From Trichopria drosophilae (lineage: Eukaryota; Arthropoda; Insecta; Hymenoptera; Diapriidae): a DNA stretch of 64,000 nucleotides. The position numbers were made by a program, and so were the translations under genes. How positions within the stretch are numbered: the stretch's first letter is position 1; the number at the start of each line of letters is the position of its first letter. The stretch covers positions 206,644,001 to 206,708,000 of the forward strand of contig CM059583.1 of assembly GCA_030407085.1 (NCBI GenBank), given 5' to 3'. Below, piece by piece: positions 13,001 through 24,699 of the stretch. Below the pieces are notes generated by a model, which was not told where the DNA came from, made no database searches, and was given only the letters and a program-made list of their open reading frames with translations.

Positions 13001-13860
13001 GTGTTCAGCGCAACACAAGGCATCCGACACGGTGTGGCAGCGGATAGTAGAACAACGAGGCTGCAAAACGGGTGTATTCGACTGCAAGGACAACTTGCTT
13101 ATCGACAGGTATGTTTGTCCGGGCTCAGTACAGTACAAGCGGAACCTGTCGATAGCATGGCTGGATTACATGAAGGCGTATGATTCGACGTCGCTCGAGC
13201 TTTTAAGCTTGTTGCTCAAACGACTCCATATCCATCCAAACATAGTGAGAAGTGTAGAGGACCTGCTGCCTCTTTGGAAAACGCGCTTTGTCATTATATC
13301 GAGCAAGCGTAGAACCATGTCTAGACTGGTTCAATTCCAAAGAGGGGTCTATCAGGGAGAATCTCTGAGTCCTATGCTCTTCTGTATCTCACTATTGCCT
13401 CTATCCGTTGCTCTACGACAATCTCAAGGGTACATGTGTAGGCCGCCTGGTGACCATAAAATCATCTATTTATTGTATATGGATGATCTTAAATTATACG
13501 CATTAGGCGAGGATCAATTACATCGATCTCTGAATATCGCTCTCATATACTCGAAAGATATGGGCATGGAATTCGGATTGGATAAGTGTGCAGTCGTTCA
13601 TTTGCGCAGAGGAAGTTCAGACTCCATTAACAACGATGTGGAGGTCGTCAACGGAAATATCATCCGCCACCTTAGCGCCGATGACGCCTACACATAGCTG
13701 GGAGTACTGGGAGTACCTCAGAGGCATGGCCAGGATGTGCACTCTACTAAAACGACCATCGTTAAGAAATACCGGCGCCTTCTCCGTCAGATCTGGTCAT
13801 CTGAATTAGAGGGAAGGCATGTCGACCAGCCATTGCATGGATTGAATTCTTTCGAAATGT
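13001..13860 (+). mobile_element. R2/R4 (Dong)-like LINE fragment, reverse transcriptase
   Basis: The frame running out of the R1 relic changes identity near 13000. Residues such as CKDNLLIDR, NLSIAWLDYMKAYDS, RGVYQGESLSPMLF and LLYMDDLKLYA (YMDD at 13476-13487) are typical of the R2/R4/Dong group rather than R1. After a stop at 13697 a further piece, with LGV, KKYRRLLRQIWSSEL and LHGLNSF, continues to about 13860. The N-terminal DNA-binding and C-terminal endonuclease parts are missing. The exact clade would need a tree. Confidence 0.7.
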
Positions 13861-14063
13861 CTAACAACTTGGTTTCACGTTAGATTTTGAACAACAGCCG
13901 GCTTGAAATCCGAGACCGAGGAATTTATCTTCGCATGCCAGGATGGGGTCGTTAATACCTAAACGTACCGCCACACCATCTTACACCAGGCGATGCAGAG
14001 TACGCTTTGTAGATCGTGTGGATGTCATATTGAGACACTGATGGATATCTTGGACAAGCTGCC

Positions 14064-14340
14064 TTGGACGTCATCCTGACGAACTCTGGACCGGCCTTGA
14101 CGTCATCCTGACGAACTCTGGACCAACCTGGTCGTCCTCTTGACGCGCTCTCGATCGACCTGGACGAGCTCTGGACCGGCCGTAGCCTGCAAATCTTGGA
14201 CGTCCTCTCGACGTCAATTGGGGTAATTTTGTGGACCGCCGGTGACGTCCACCGGACGTCCTAGTATGGTCACGGATTTTTGGACGTACACCCGACGTCC
14301 GGGACGTCGTGTGGACGAATTCCGGACGTCCAGCCTCGTC
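14064..14340. repeat. GC-rich GACGTC minisatellite
   Basis: Two near-perfect 32-33 bp units (about 14064-14128, core GACGTCATCCTGACGAACTC) are followed by at least two more degenerate ones. The palindrome GACGTC then recurs every few tens of bases to 14335, about nine times in all. The CRE-like octamer TGACGTCA occurs at about 14098. There is no coding potential I trust. Confidence 0.75.
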
Positions 14341-14440
14341 CAGAGAATCCATCAGGGGGAAGCATCAATTCCCCTCCAACGATTCTTATATCGGCGCTTG
14401 GCGGGGAAGCTCGAAGCGGACGTAGTTCTTATATCGAGCG

Positions 14441-14545
14441 TCTACTGTAGTGGGGGTGAGGGGAAAACTAGAATAAGGGAAGAAGGCCGCCATCTTACCT
14501 GACTGGACAAATTAGAATAAGGGAAGGACTACTGTAGTGCAAGAA
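14441..14545. mobile_element. fragment related to the pogo-like MITE at 16808-17051
   Basis: The segment shares a GGGGGTGAGGG-like start, AGAATAAGGGAAGAAGG and CGCCATCTT with the right half of the element at 16808-17051. It is bounded by CTACTGTAGTG on both sides. Ends are approximate. Confidence 0.5.
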
Positions 14546-14933
14546 CGGTGCAACGCCTGGAATTCGCTATAAGAAATAAACGTCAACCCCGCGTTGATCA
14601 CGTGGCTTTGTATCACCCCCAGCATTCCTGCGCATGATGATCAGTGCAGGTGGCGCAGGCTAATGTTTTCAGGAAAGTTAGTGGAACCGAAAATCCTCTA
14701 TATGGTGGTTGTCTGCGTTGTCTGTCTCCCCACTGCAGCCATTGGGCAGCAGGAGGCGAAAAATGTTCCTAGGTAACAGCACATCTTGTACTTCATCCAT
14801 GCAATACGAGTCTGTACGAGTCGTATTGTGTATACATATTCGATGATAGACAGTTGGCTAGTTAAAAAAAAACTTGAAGAAACTTAAAAAAAAGTTCTAA
14901 GATGTTCAAGATTATCAAGATCATATTTAAAAA

Positions 14934-15038
14934 GATCTAGATCAGATCAAAGATCAACAATGAAAAAATTATCTAGTTCAGGTCATAGATCAAGCAATTT
15001 GATCTAGATCCTGCGATCTAGATCATTGGATCTAGATC
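14934..15038. repeat. cluster of GATCTAGATC palindromes
   Basis: The 10-bp palindrome GATCTAGATC occurs exactly at 14934-14943, 15001-15010, 15015-15024 and 15029-15038, with further AGATCA half-words between. It lies about 110 bp before a candidate first exon. It could be a regulatory cluster or merely a decayed simple repeat. Confidence 0.6.
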
Positions 15039-15148
15039 GTTTACAACACTGATTGTCAGGTTACACTGATGCATTTTATCAGAAGTATCAAAATTCGAAG
15101 CTCCTCAGAAATTCAGTGTTACGAGAGCTCTCGAAGAAAGTAGTTACA

Positions 15149-15163
15149 ATGGATACACAGCCT
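15149..15163 (+). CDS. candidate first coding exon of gene 2 (speculative)
   Basis: ATG GAT ACA CAG CCT is followed by a perfect GTAAGT donor. It ends in phase 0, which fits the phase-0 start of the first recognised exon of gene 2 at 24700. The upstream bases (GTTACA) give a fair start context, and the frame stays open upstream to about 15053. The join would span 9.5 kb across mobile elements, so this rests only on signal quality and phase. Confidence 0.25.
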
Positions 15164-15309
15164 GTAAGTACCGAATTGATGTTTTATTCATTCAAGATTG
15201 CATCTTGTTTTATCATGATTGGAGATCACAAAAAGTTGATAAATCAGATCTCAATCAACAAATCAATTTGTATGTGGAGGTATAAGAGGAAAAGGAACAT
15301 TCCCTGAAA

Positions 15310-16807
15310 ACAAATTGTTTTGACAGAACAAACTGCCCACAGGCATCCTTCATTATTTTTTATTTAACCCATTTTTAATTACGTAAGATCAACAATGGTG
15401 TCACAGCTTTAATCAACTTATTCCGAAATATCCTTTTTGTTAACTTTGAAAGATATTATACCGGTTTTCTATACAGAAATTTATTTCGTTCACTGCGAAA
15501 AAGTTACCTACTCTCTATATTTCATAATGTGAAAACTGATAAATCTTACGTTTTTTAAAAATTAAAGAATTCTGCAAAAAGTAATTGAAAAATACTTTCA
15601 GAAAATTGTTTGACACTTCATTAAATAAAACTGGTAATTATGTTGTAAAAGGAGTCCCAAAGTAGAGCAAAATCATTAAACGAATTAATATATCGAATAA
15701 ATTTCAAGGCCAGGTTTAAACATTTTAAATCAAAGATTTTCCAAAACTGCATTAATCCATTGTGCAAAATTCCGAAAAATAAATTAAATAGTTTAGGTAA
15801 GGTACTGATTATCCATTTATTAATTTATCAATGGAATTAACTAAAACAAACAACTGTGGTTAATGTTATTAATGTTATTAACCTAAGCTCAGAGATTTTC
15901 TTTCTCTTTCTTCAAACATGTAATTCGAATGATAATTTATATGATCGTCGATCGATACCGCACCTACAGCTTATAATTTCTTTTTTAGTTTATTCATTTT
16001 TTAATTTATACACCTGTGGATGTTTTATTTTCAACTATGTTAATTTTGAATTAATTTACTTTCGGTGTATTTTTCATTCGAGAATATGAACCAATTTCAA
16101 TTATGACAATTGAATATAAATGTCTGGCTGAATAAGGAAAAATTGAACGTAACAGGTGTTCAATCAATACATTTATTAACGACTGGACACACGATAACAC
16201 TGGCCGACAAAATTGTACTTTTTGCTTGTCTTTGACAATCGCATTATCATTTCCGAACGGACTTTTCAGACTGAATACGATGGCGCTATCAGAATTTTCC
16301 CATAATATTTTAGGAAATGTTTTTTTGCAATCGACCGTTAAATTAGATATTAGTAGTTTTAGGTGTATACTGCTCTAACGGAGAGAATTTATAAAAAAGG
16401 TTCAATTACGTAAATACAAAAATTATTGGAAAAGAAAAAAACTGTAGACATGGAAGTAACCCCCAAAACTACTACATAAGAAAAAGACAATAACACCGCC
16501 AGCATCACATTTGAAGTGACAAAGCAACCGACAATTTACCACACAATTCTCTAAAAAAAAATATTTAATTTAATATAGTAATACAATTATTATTTATACT
16601 TGTAATTATTTAACAAGTGCATTAGTAACCATTCATTTATTTTTTGCACTTTATAACTAACACATGCATAACTTTATATCCCATATCCCATATAAATACA
16701 ACCCAAATTTCACAAATATATATTGAAATTTGGGTTGTAATTATATAATTTTTTGTTAATTATATATTATATTATATTACATAATTATATTCTTTTTGTT
16801 GTGATTA
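15310..16807. other. AT-rich non-coding stretch
   Basis: I see no gene or clear repeat boundary. Open frames here, such as 15856-16089, are low-complexity and without recognisable motifs. A short inverted repeat around AATTTGGGTTGTA at about 16700-16740 is visible. Confidence 0.5.
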
Positions 16808-17051
16808 CAGTAGGACCTCTCTAATTCGAACCTGACTTATTCTAATTGCCTTTCTTATTCTAATTGTCCAGCCTCTCTTATTCTAATCGTTCCCCCACAA
16901 GTCTTCTCCCACTATCACACGAAAAGTCAACGAAAAATATTGTCCACGAATCACAAGCTCGCAAGCAAAGTAAGTGGGGGTAAGGGAAAAATTAGAATAA
17001 GAGGCGCCATCTTGAAAAACTTTACTAATTAGAATTACAGAGGTCCTACTG
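16808..17051. mobile_element. pogo/Tigger-like MITE
   Basis: The 244-bp element begins CAGTAGGACCTCTCTAATTC and ends with its inverted repeat with one mismatch in 20. TA lies at 16806-16807 and 17052-17053. The TIR pattern (CAGTxGxACCTCxxTxATTC) and the TA target resemble pogo-type elements. It contains repeated TTATTCTAAT words and has no coding capacity. Confidence 0.8.
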
Positions 17052-17308
17052 TAAATAAAAACCCTTTGCCCACCACCCTTTATACACTATTTTTGTCTTT
17101 CCTTCTTTTTTTTATAAATTCTCTCCATTAGACCAGTATATATAAAAAAAACTACTAATATGGAATAAATATCGCCTAAATAGAGTCTTACTGTCCTTAA
17201 TTTCATTTCTGGTACATGCTATTTCTATTGAGTATATTTTTAAATAAATTTTTTAAATCTGTATAGACTAATTTCTAATAAATGATGCACTTATTATTTG
17301 GTTGGTGT

Positions 17309-17431
17309 ACACCCAAGATCAACGATTGCTTCCCTATCAATATCTTTCATCTTTGATTTTCATGTACACATACATAAGGGAAAATAAAGACAAAAGATAT
17401 CGATAGGGAAGCAATCGTTGCTCTTGGGTGT
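17309..17431. repeat. hairpin with 39-bp arms
   Basis: The arm ACACCCAAGATCAACGATTG (17309 on, to 17347) is matched by its inverted copy at 17393-17431 with about two mismatches. Weaker pairing extends into the loop. It abuts the start of LTR-like sequence of the BEL/Pao relic. Confidence 0.8.
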
Positions 17432-17770
17432 ATGTCGCGCTCTCGAATGGCTGTCGCCGCTAGCGCCATCGCCCGCATACACTTGTTACTCTCGTTCTTG
17501 AACCTCTTTTTTGTCTCCGCGCGTTCCCGACTGATCAATTTGACGATCCTGCCAGGATTTACGCGTGAGCTGTGTGCAGTGCAGTGATTTATTGTGCTGA
17601 AAATCATAAAAACATAAATAAAAATAAAAATAAACAATTCAATATTGTCTGCACTGTGCCGGTTCTCCTTGCGACCTGGTGGAAAATTTATTTCCCGGTC
17701 AATTTCGCTCGGCATCGAAAACGACCTTGAACAATTCGTGTTGCCTCGACAACCACGGTTCGTTCATTAA

Positions 17771-18868
17771 GGCCAGCTTACTCAAAACAATTTAAAAAAA
17801 ATCGAAATTTTTTTCATAAATTGCTACTTTATACTCGTAGAAATAGTATAGAATTAGTCCCGAAGGTCAGCAAGACCGAGAAGCAGGTATAAAAGAGTGG
17901 GGAGCGCTGCGGTAAAATCATGGTGCGATTATCAAAAGGCAGTAGCTACAAAACAGAATTAGAACCATCCTCCAGCTTTAGATCAGGAAATTCAAGATCT
18001 TTTACAGCCAATTTATGAAGAACTAACCGACGAAAAGTTGCTCGAGAGATGTTTAGGGGCTAACACGCAAAACAATAACGAAAGTTACAACTTATGTGTT
18101 TGTAACATAGCCCCTAAACATATGTTTGTTGGGAAAAAAACGCTTGAAATTGCTGCTCTCAGTGCTGCTTGCATTTTCAACCAAGGGCTTTCACCTATAT
18201 TAAAAGTAATGGAAGTTATGTGTGTCAGAATCGGCCCGGAAGCAAGGCCCTTTGCTGATAGGGCCAACAACAGACGGAACACAGAACTGCTTTAAGAAAT
18301 GTAAGAATTCTTTAGAATGTTGCTTACGAAGACCAGGAAGGAGTTGTGTATGAAGCTGGAATGGATATGTGAGTAACACGTTTTTTCGCATGGATGACAC
18401 TCTCATTTCAAAACTATTGCACTTATCGATATGAACCAAACGGCATTTTACTCTTTAGATGTCTGGATATGGCCTCAAGCAGAACCAGAAATATTCATTA
18501 TTATTTAAAAAAGTTATAAACACCTAAAAGTGAAAAAAAGGATAACAACAATTCAAAAGTCCGCCGTTTTGTTTTTTTTTTCATTGAAAATGTTTCATTC
18601 TACTTGAGGCCATAGCCAATTCGATACAGAACATGAAACCGTTTTGTTTTTTGCTTTCAGATAATTCTTTTCCAAGAAATGATGTCATCCATCCACGAAT
18701 CAGATGAGTTTCAGCAGCCATTTTCAAGACCGCCATTTTGAAAAAAAAAATTGATTCAAGTGATTTTATATATGTATTTTCATATGTAAAAAAATTGATT
18801 ACTCAACATGTTTTGTACTATAAATAAAATGTATTGAAAAAAATTAAGTTTTTTGGAGTAAGCTGGCC
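17771..18868. mobile_element. TTAA-flanked DNA element nested in the BEL relic
   Basis: The ends are GGCCAGCTTACTC and its perfect inverted copy, with similar A-rich bases further in. TTAA lies at 17767-17770 and 18869-18872. TTAA targets are typical of piggyBac-type elements. The interior holds a fragment of a different-looking transposase (see 17934-18370). The 1098-bp length is too short for an autonomous element. Confidence 0.75.
17934..18370 (+). pseudogene. transposase fragment, Mutator-like transposase-domain type (C-terminal part)
   Basis: A conceptual frame starts near 17934, meets a TAG at 17961, shifts frame near 17990 and then stays open to 18295. It contains LLERCLGANTQNNNESYN, NIAPKHMFVGKKTLE and AACIFNQGLSPILKVMEVM, followed after another break by YEDQEGVVYEAGMD. 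This pattern (RCL..TQN.NESFN, FNDG) recalls the C-terminus of arthropod proteins annotated with a Mutator-like transposase domain. The catalytic region is absent. The family assignment is from memory and fits poorly with a 4-bp TTAA target. Confidence 0.45.
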
Positions 18869-21665
18869 TTAAATAGTTGACAACAATACACAATAGTGGA
18901 TTCTCTCTCTCTCTCTCTTTGTTAAAGCATTGTTCTTTGTGTTCCATATTTTGTACCTAGCAATAACCCATGTCGGCACATGATAAGACATTTCACGTGA
19001 CAGTTGAGGATTTAGTGCAGCAACAACGCGCACATTTTACATCACTTACGCGACAAATGTTGGAGTTGCCAAAATATACGGAGGATACGCCGATAGAAGC
19101 TGTCATGAAGTCTCGCTGGGAAGTTTTTAGTGACACATGAGCAGTTTGTAGTGACACGCATATGCGCATTGTGTGCCTTGCCAGTGAATTGGATATGAAA
19201 ACGGAGTATTTCAAGGACCCACAGTTTACCACGCACGAGATTTTTTTCTTCGAAGGAAGTGATATTCTTGCCATTCTTAAAGAAAAGGTGAAACCTGCAC
19301 CACGTGCGGATCAGCTCTCGTCCGGGACTATGTTATTGGGTAACCCTCAAGGTCAACGTCAAGATCATCGCTGCCAGGATCATCTGCCAAAAATTACAGA
19401 GCCGACTTTCACCGGTAACTATACAAATTGGGCAAAATATTCCGCATATTTTGAATTACTCATTAACAAAAATGAATCGTTAGATCCGCTACAAAAACTA
19501 GATTACTAATTATCCAGTCTTTCGAAGGTATATCAAGCTGGAGCATGCACACCTTCAAGTTCGTATATTGCGCAGATATTGCGCGAATGTACAGACAGAT
19601 CTTGGTACACGTTGATGATCAGGATTACCAGTGTATTCTTTGGAAAAATCATCCTGACTCTTCGCTCGAAGAATATAAGCTCGTGACCTTGACATACGGT
19701 CTGCATGTGCTCCATATATTGCACCTCGCGTTATACAATAGCTGGCGCATTATGACGGTGATCAGTTTCCTCTAGGTCAACAAATCATTCAACGGTTTGT
19801 TTATGTTGACGATTGTCTGTCTAGGTAGTTTCGCTAGCACCGCTTCGAGACTATTTCACTCCCTTTAACTAGTAAGGCAAGTCTCTCCCACTACTGAGGT
19901 GCCCGTCAATTTTTACGATAGCTAGGAAGTGGAAGAGTTATTCGAATCGATAATACATCTTTCTCATGTCACGTCACTTTTCGGTGATTTCGTACTCCAC
20001 ACATCGACTTGGCCGAAACTCATCCGGATAGTAACGTATTTATTAAAATGGGATTCCAAAGCCAACGTATAATTCTCATAGTTATAACTCATGTAACGGC
20101 ATTGACGCCCAACGGTTTCAGGAATCGGAAAATAGCGTTTTTAAACTTCTTCAAAATATGCAATTTTCAGAAGAAATTGCAAAAATTGATATTCACGCTA
20201 AACTCGCAAAATCTAGCTGTATGCTCCCACTAAATCCGTTTTTATATGAGAATGGATTGCTGCACGTAGGGGGTCGGTTGTCACGTTCTGATTTGTCGTA
20301 TACTGAAAAGCATCCAATAATTTGGGTGATCATGCAGTAACCCGTCTTTTAGTGCGCTATGCTCATGGGCGATGCCTTCATGAAGGGCTACACTTCACTC
20401 TCAGAACTCTTCACCAGCAAGTGTGTCTCATTCGCGCTCGTCTAGTCGCTCGCTCAACTATAGCTGGTTGTGTCAAGTGCGTGCGCCTAAAGGCAGCTCC
20501 TGCTACGCAACTAATGGGTGCCCTTCCGCCAGCACGAGTAAACAAACCCGAACGAGCATTTCTTCGCTGTGGCGTGGATTATGTCGGTCCCTACTCTGTT
20601 CAAGAATATGGCGGGCGTGGTAAACGTGCCCATCCAGCATACGTGTCGCTAGTTCTAGATTATACGTCTAACGCATTTTTAGCAGCCTTTAAGCGATTCG
20701 CTTCTCGACGCTGGTTACCTCACAATATGTTTAGTGACCGAGGTATCATGTTTCAGGGTGCTGACTCCACGCTCTGCGACGCGTTTCATGTTGCGATCAG
20801 ATCTCCCCCGGGATGCATTCTTGGAGCGCATACACACACGATCTAGGAATATTCGACACTTTTATGCCAGATCGAGGCTTGCCTAAATTCACGACCACTT
20901 TCGCAATTGAATGATGATACCGTCGAACTAACTGCCTTCACTCCAGGTCACTTTCTTGTTAAAGGTGAGATTACGGGTGTTCCGAAACCCTCGCTCCTTG
21001 AATTAAATCCCCACCGGTTTTCCCGGTGGCCGTTGTATCGGCTGGATTCAATCTGGGAGCGATGGAGTGCGGTCTGCGTGACCTCATTTCTGCACCGATC
21101 AAAGTGGCGTCTGCGAACAGTGCCTATCTGTGTCGCTTAAATGATTCTGGTGCGAGATAAGAATCTCCCTCCCACGAAGTGGCGCTTAGGTCAGATAATT
21201 CTGTGCCATCCTGGAAGCGACAGCTTGATTCGAATTGTAACCGTTAGGACGGCGACTTCGACTTGATAGCCCTTTCTCGCAAATTGGTATGTTACCGATC
21301 ATATACGATGATCAACCCGGGTAAAGTAGTATAGTTGCTTGTAAGTCATGGATTAATTTGGTAGCTATTCTCAAAAATTGTACGTGAATTTGATATGTAA
21401 GTTCTTCGCTTTTCGCGGTACATCCGCGTCACTTTTCGATTTACGGCCTCGCGTGGGTCCTAGGGGGCGGTAATGTTAACGACACGGTCGGTATTTCGCG
21501 CTTTTGAATCGCTGGCGCCGCTAGCGTCATCGCGCGCACACTCTTATTAGCACATGCGCTACAAGCGAAACCCAATTTCCCAATACCTAATCAATCGATA
21601 TATGTCGCAAATTCGGCGACAAAAATGTAATAGAATTGAAAATAAACCATTTTGATTTAAATTAA

Positions 21666-22585
21666 GGGGACATACGCACCCGTTATGGTGAAAAAAATCA
21701 ATTTTCGGTTTTTTACATTTTCTTGATGCTTGAAGTCTTAAGAATATGTGGTAAAAGTTTCAAGTTGATATTGATCGTTAATGATGAATGTGCTTGGGAT
21801 CTCGATTGGATCGAGCGCGCACTTGTACGCTGCGCAAGAGGATGAGGTACGCATAGCGCAAGCGGAGAAGCAGGCTCAAGAAAACAGCAAACAAGGGCGA
21901 ATCCGGCGCGGCGCCGACAACAACATTTGGAATTTATGAACATTCCAGAAGCTGTGGAGGAGTTATATTATGGGCCTGGCATCAATAATTCCATATAAGT
22001 TGACAAATTTCATGACTTATTCATTACGAAATTTTAAAACGCGTTTTTCTCGAAACCACTTTTTTCAAGTCGGTGACCAATATATCTCGTAAACTCGTGA
22101 ATGGTTTTGACTTGAAATTTTGTATGGTTATTCTAAACATAATTATCTAGTTTGTATCATAGGATTTTGTTTGTTCGTTGCTTAGTTTTTTTTAATAGGC
22201 AAAATAATAACTAATTTTTTGGTCGAAAATCGCTGTTTTCGTTCAAAACTCCGCCATTCTGTAAAAAATCGATAGTTTTAAAATCGGTTATGACAAAAAA
22301 ACAGACTATAGTATCTAATTTAATAATCTTTTTGGTTTTTTTGTTTCAGATGATTTTTGAAGAAATGCCGATGGTCACCAGTTTTCTGGTTTTTTGTACG
22401 GCGCTCCGAAGATTTCCGGTTAAATTTAAATAATATTAATATTTTATAATAAAAAAATTTTGAAAATACTCCTAAATATGTATTCTTTTGATTAGAAAAA
22501 CTCCCGATCAAAAATAACAAATACTTTCTTTTTAAAAAATTCACAAAAATGGCCTTTTTTCGGGCTCCTGGGTGCGTATGTCCCC
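21666..22585. mobile_element. TTAA-flanked non-autonomous element (piggyBac-like ends)
   Basis: Perfect 16-bp terminal inverted repeats GGGGACATACGCACCC are flanked by TTAA at 21662-21665 and 22586-22589. Element length is 920 bp. No transposase motif was found. It abuts the 3' end of the BEL relic, so it may have inserted into the LTR border. Confidence 0.85.
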
Positions 22586-22739
22586 TTAACAACACGCGTA
22601 AATTAAGAATTAAAATATTTTCTAATGAAATTCATTGACACTGTATATTTTTCCCCTTGAATGGGGTAGATATTTTTCTTACATCTTCTATTTTTCTCAG
22701 GTAACTCCAAATTTGTTGTGCGCCATCGAATTACAACTT

Positions 22740-23270
22740 CACTTATATGTTATAGATATATTCCCTAAACCCTCCTGTTCATTTTAAGGTATAACAGATT
22801 TTCCTTACGAAGTGCAAAGCTACCGCTGATGGCGTTACTTCGAAAATTCGTCAAGAACCTTGGTTCCTTTTTAACACTAAATGTTAAAAAAATCACTATT
22901 ATCAATTTGGCCCTGCGATCTATATAATGTAGATCTATTCGCTAGGCTCTTACATTCATTTTAAGGTATAATAGATTTTCCTTACGAGGTGCAAAAGCAT
23001 CGCTGATGGCGTTACTCCGAAATCTCGTAAAGAACACTGGGTAGTTTTTCACACTAAATGTTAAAAAAATCACAATTCTCATTTTGGCCCTGGGATCTGT
23101 ATGGTATAGTATTCCTTCGACCCTCTTATTCATTTCAATGTATAATAGATCTTCATTACGGGGTGCAAAAGCTCCGCTGTTGGCGTTAATCCGAAAACTC
23201 TTCAAGAACCTTGAGTCGCTTTTTAAACTAAATGTTTAAAAATCACAAATATAAGTTTGGCCCTGAGAAA
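22740..23270. repeat. three-copy tandem repeat, unit about 175 bp
   Basis: The words CATTTTAAGGTATA, TTTTCCTTACG, GCTGATGGCGTTA, ACACTAAATGTTAAAAA and TTTGGCCCTG recur in order three times. Equivalent points lie at 22780, 22957 and 23131, giving periods of 177 and 174 bp. The third unit is the most diverged. No conserved open frame runs through all three. Confidence 0.85.
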
Positions 23271-24699
23271 AAATATTCATTCCCGAGCAGAAATCTGTTC
23301 AAGCTGTCTGAATTTTGATGTGGTCCTGATCAGGGGTTCTTAAAGTTTCGTGCCTGATCAGGGCTTAATCGGGGGTTCTTGATCCAATGGTGATAAGGAA
23401 CTTGATAACCAGTTTGTAATGATTGCATTATATATATATATGACTTCTTTAGAGGACCTTATAAGGAACACGGGATTCTTTTACAAATTAATAGAATTTC
23501 ATTTCGTATTATTAAGTATTAAAATGCTATTACTTTATGCTCTAACTTTATATAATGACGAATAAAAAATAATAGAAATGAAACATATTTCTATTAAATT
23601 CAATGCAATTAAACAATTTTAGTTTACATTTTGTCAATGCAATTTACTTCTTTTGAAAAATTATGAATTAACAAACTTAGAATTAGATAGTCTGTGAATT
23701 CAAGTTAACAATTACTAATTCGATTCTGAATACTTTTTAATTTTACACAAAAGGCCTGAAAATAAGACACCGAATTTTAATATTCTATGCAGAAATAAAA
23801 CACTCCGCTATCGTATCTTTGAAGTAGGAATGCATTTTTCATTTTCTTTTTGGGAAATTTAGTTCACGTTTAGAAATTTAGAATTGAAACAAAAAACGCT
23901 CGAAAATTTTTTTTTATATATATTTTTTGCAATGTTTTACTATATAGAAGTTGGATTATGCAAATGGATTGCAAGTGCAATTTGATGGATAATGCAAACT
24001 CTTTTAAACAAATCGTTCATTGTTCAAATCATTTTTAAAATTTAAAACGGTTAAGATATTTTGTATTTGAGTTTAACCAATATTATACAATATTTAAAAC
24101 TTTTTAAGATGATAATTTCTTAAGCGAGGTAGCTTCATATATATATTATATTCTTCTGCTCTTTGATAAAAGTAATCATTTTTGGACAGATAATGCATTT
24201 TCCGAGTTCGGCGTTCGATTCACCTCGGGTTGAGGTTTTTTCTTAATTATTCCTGGGTATAGGATAATATCGGATATATACAAAATATATAGAAAAGTGT
24301 TCGAACCTTAATATACATCATGTATTAATTGTCAAGTACAGATGTATAAACATAATCTACTTGTATATGCAAATCACTTCGTACATTTGTTCATTAATTT
24401 TATTTAAGTATTACTTTAATAATAGTGTGGGGGTTCCTTATGAGAGAAAGCACAGATCGGATCCGGATATCAGGGTGCTAAATCGGGATCGAGTAATAGT
24501 TTCATTCTTGATCAAGCCCCGACAGTAAACCCTTATAAGGGCCCGAAATCTATTTAACCAGTCTGAACATGCCTTATCAGAGCCGTCAAAAAATTTCGAC
24601 TTGTATAACTGTGTATATGATCAATAACAATGAACAATCGAAATACAAATTATTTTTTTATTTGATTAATATTTTTATAGTTAAATTTATAACTTCCAG

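Larger units (their letters stand above)
17432..21660 (+). mobile_element. BEL/Pao LTR retrotransposon relic, interrupted by a TTAA element
   Basis: LTR-like similarity is seen between 17431-17495 and 21490-21552 (shared core CGCCGCTAGCG). Between them lie degenerate gag and pol pieces. Gag is at 18971-19509 (LVQQQRAHF, LPKITEPTFTGNYTNWAKY). The reverse transcriptase at 19545-19830 has YCADIARMYRQILVH and YVDD at 19802-19813. The integrase zinc domain and core are at about 20158-20846 (VGGRLSRS, RCGVDYVGPY, FSDRGIMFQGAD). A C-terminal region at 20907-21060 has LTAFTPGHFLVKG. Frames are broken many times and much of the reverse transcriptase and RNase H is missing. The 17771-18868 element sits between the 5' LTR/leader and gag. 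Confidence 0.8.

Noticed and set aside
17347..17715. A 122-codon minus-strand open frame
   Set aside because: It overlaps the hairpin and the LTR/leader of the BEL relic, has biased low-complexity content and no motif.
22740..23270. CRISPR-like repeat array
   Set aside because: The units are contiguous, about 175 bp long, without unique spacers, in eukaryotic DNA.
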